Of a stretch of 64,000 nt of DNA, positions 63,817 through 64,000 are shown in pieces. A model generated the notes under the pieces. It was given only the letters and a program-made list of their open reading frames with translations. It made no database searches and was not told the DNA's origin. How positions within the stretch are numbered: the stretch's first letter is position 1; the number at the start of each line of letters is the position of its first letter. The translations under genes and the position numbers were made by a program. Origin of the DNA: Pseudomonas arsenicoxydans (lineage in GTDB: Bacteria; Pseudomonadota; Gammaproteobacteria; Pseudomonadales; Pseudomonadaceae). The stretch spans positions 1,378,501 through 1,442,500 of the forward strand of contig NZ_LT629705.1 of the NCBI RefSeq assembly GCF_900103875.1, in the 5' to 3' direction.

Positions 63817-64000
63817 ATGTTCAAGCCCCTGGCCCTGGCCGCTGCTGTCCTCACCGCTTTCAGCCTGAACGCCTTCGCGGCGAAAACCGAGTTGACGGTG
63901 TACACCGCCCTCGAAGCCGAGCAACTGAAGACCTACAAGGAGGCCTTCGAAAAGGCCAACCCGGACGTCGAGATCAAGTGGGTACGCGATTCCACGGGCA
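63817..64000 (+). CDS. 2-aminoethylphosphonate ABC transporter binding protein, 5' part
   Basis: 61 codons to the window edge; the gene is cut by the window, not broken. ATG 63817 follows CAGGAAAAG. Signal peptide MFKPLALAAAVLTAFSLNAFA, mature start AKTELTVYTALEAEQLKTYK. The VYTALEAEQ... start fits the iron/phosphonate binding protein type (TIGR03261 by memory). It completes an ATPase–permease–binding protein operon. Confidence 0.85.
   Translation, partial: MFKPLALAAAVLTAFSLNAFAAKTELTVYTALEAEQLKTYKEAFEKANPDVEIKWVRDSTG

Overview
The window is about 64 kb of high-GC chromosome from a member of the Pseudomonas fluorescens group. Three things point there: the many paired REP sequences with the GTGGGAGCGGGCTTGCCCGCG core, the OprD porins, and gene order that (from memory) matches P. 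aeruginosa gcvP–argA at the left and spuI–thyA at the right. No prophage, transposase, CRISPR array, tRNA or rRNA was seen. Most of it is ordinary core metabolism and transport; I found no clearly new multi-gene system.

Layout. 1–9.4 kb: the 3' end of gcvP, a DUF2388 protein, an orphan GspE-type ATPase, a small unknown protein divergent from an Lrp-type regulator, a CYTH/CHAD protein, argE and argA. 9.4–19.9 kb: a sulfur-scavenging block with a lone TauA-like binding protein, two tandem OprD porins sharing an almost identical leader and signal peptide, the 1-Cys peroxiredoxin lsfA, and ssuEADCBF for alkanesulfonate desulfonation. Two cruciform repeats of about 105 bp bracket ssuE–ssuF. 20–31.3 kb: a TetR regulator and the polyamine locus spuI / (decayed spuA) / spuBCDEFGH. 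31.4–40.9 kb: an HD-domain hydrolase divergent from a GlxA-type regulator, a penicillin-acylase family enzyme where PA0305 (HacB) sits in P. aeruginosa, a thioredoxin-fold protein, an alpha/beta hydrolase, DUF2059, a 2OG-Fe(II) oxygenase, DUF523, an unusually short solute-binding protein and DUF4399. 41–57 kb: serA divergent from D-2-hydroxyglutarate dehydrogenase, an FAH-family protein, two SdiA-regulated-domain paralogues, rpiA divergent from ilvA, a DUF2269-like protein, an HAD phosphatase, rppH–ptsP, an NRDE protein, a TauE/SafE exporter, lgt and thyA. 57–64 kb: cadR divergent from cadA with a clear MerR-type operator, then a LysR regulator and a 2-aminoethylphosphonate ABC transporter cut by the window edge.

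How the genes work together. lsfA plus ssu imports and desulfonates sulfonates with FMNH2 while limiting peroxide damage; the TauA-like protein and porins may feed it. SpuD/E-FGH import polyamines, which SpuB/SpuI glutamylate and SpuC transaminates. SerA makes D-2-hydroxyglutarate as a by-product, which its divergent neighbour re-oxidises. CadR senses Cd/Zn and switches on CadA.

Points I would look at first are the spuA remnant between spuI and spuB, a 13-codon arginine-rich mini-ORF just upstream of argA, the duplicated OprD leader, the 21–22 bp inverted repeat between tauA and oprD, and the solute-binding protein that lacks most of its second lobe.
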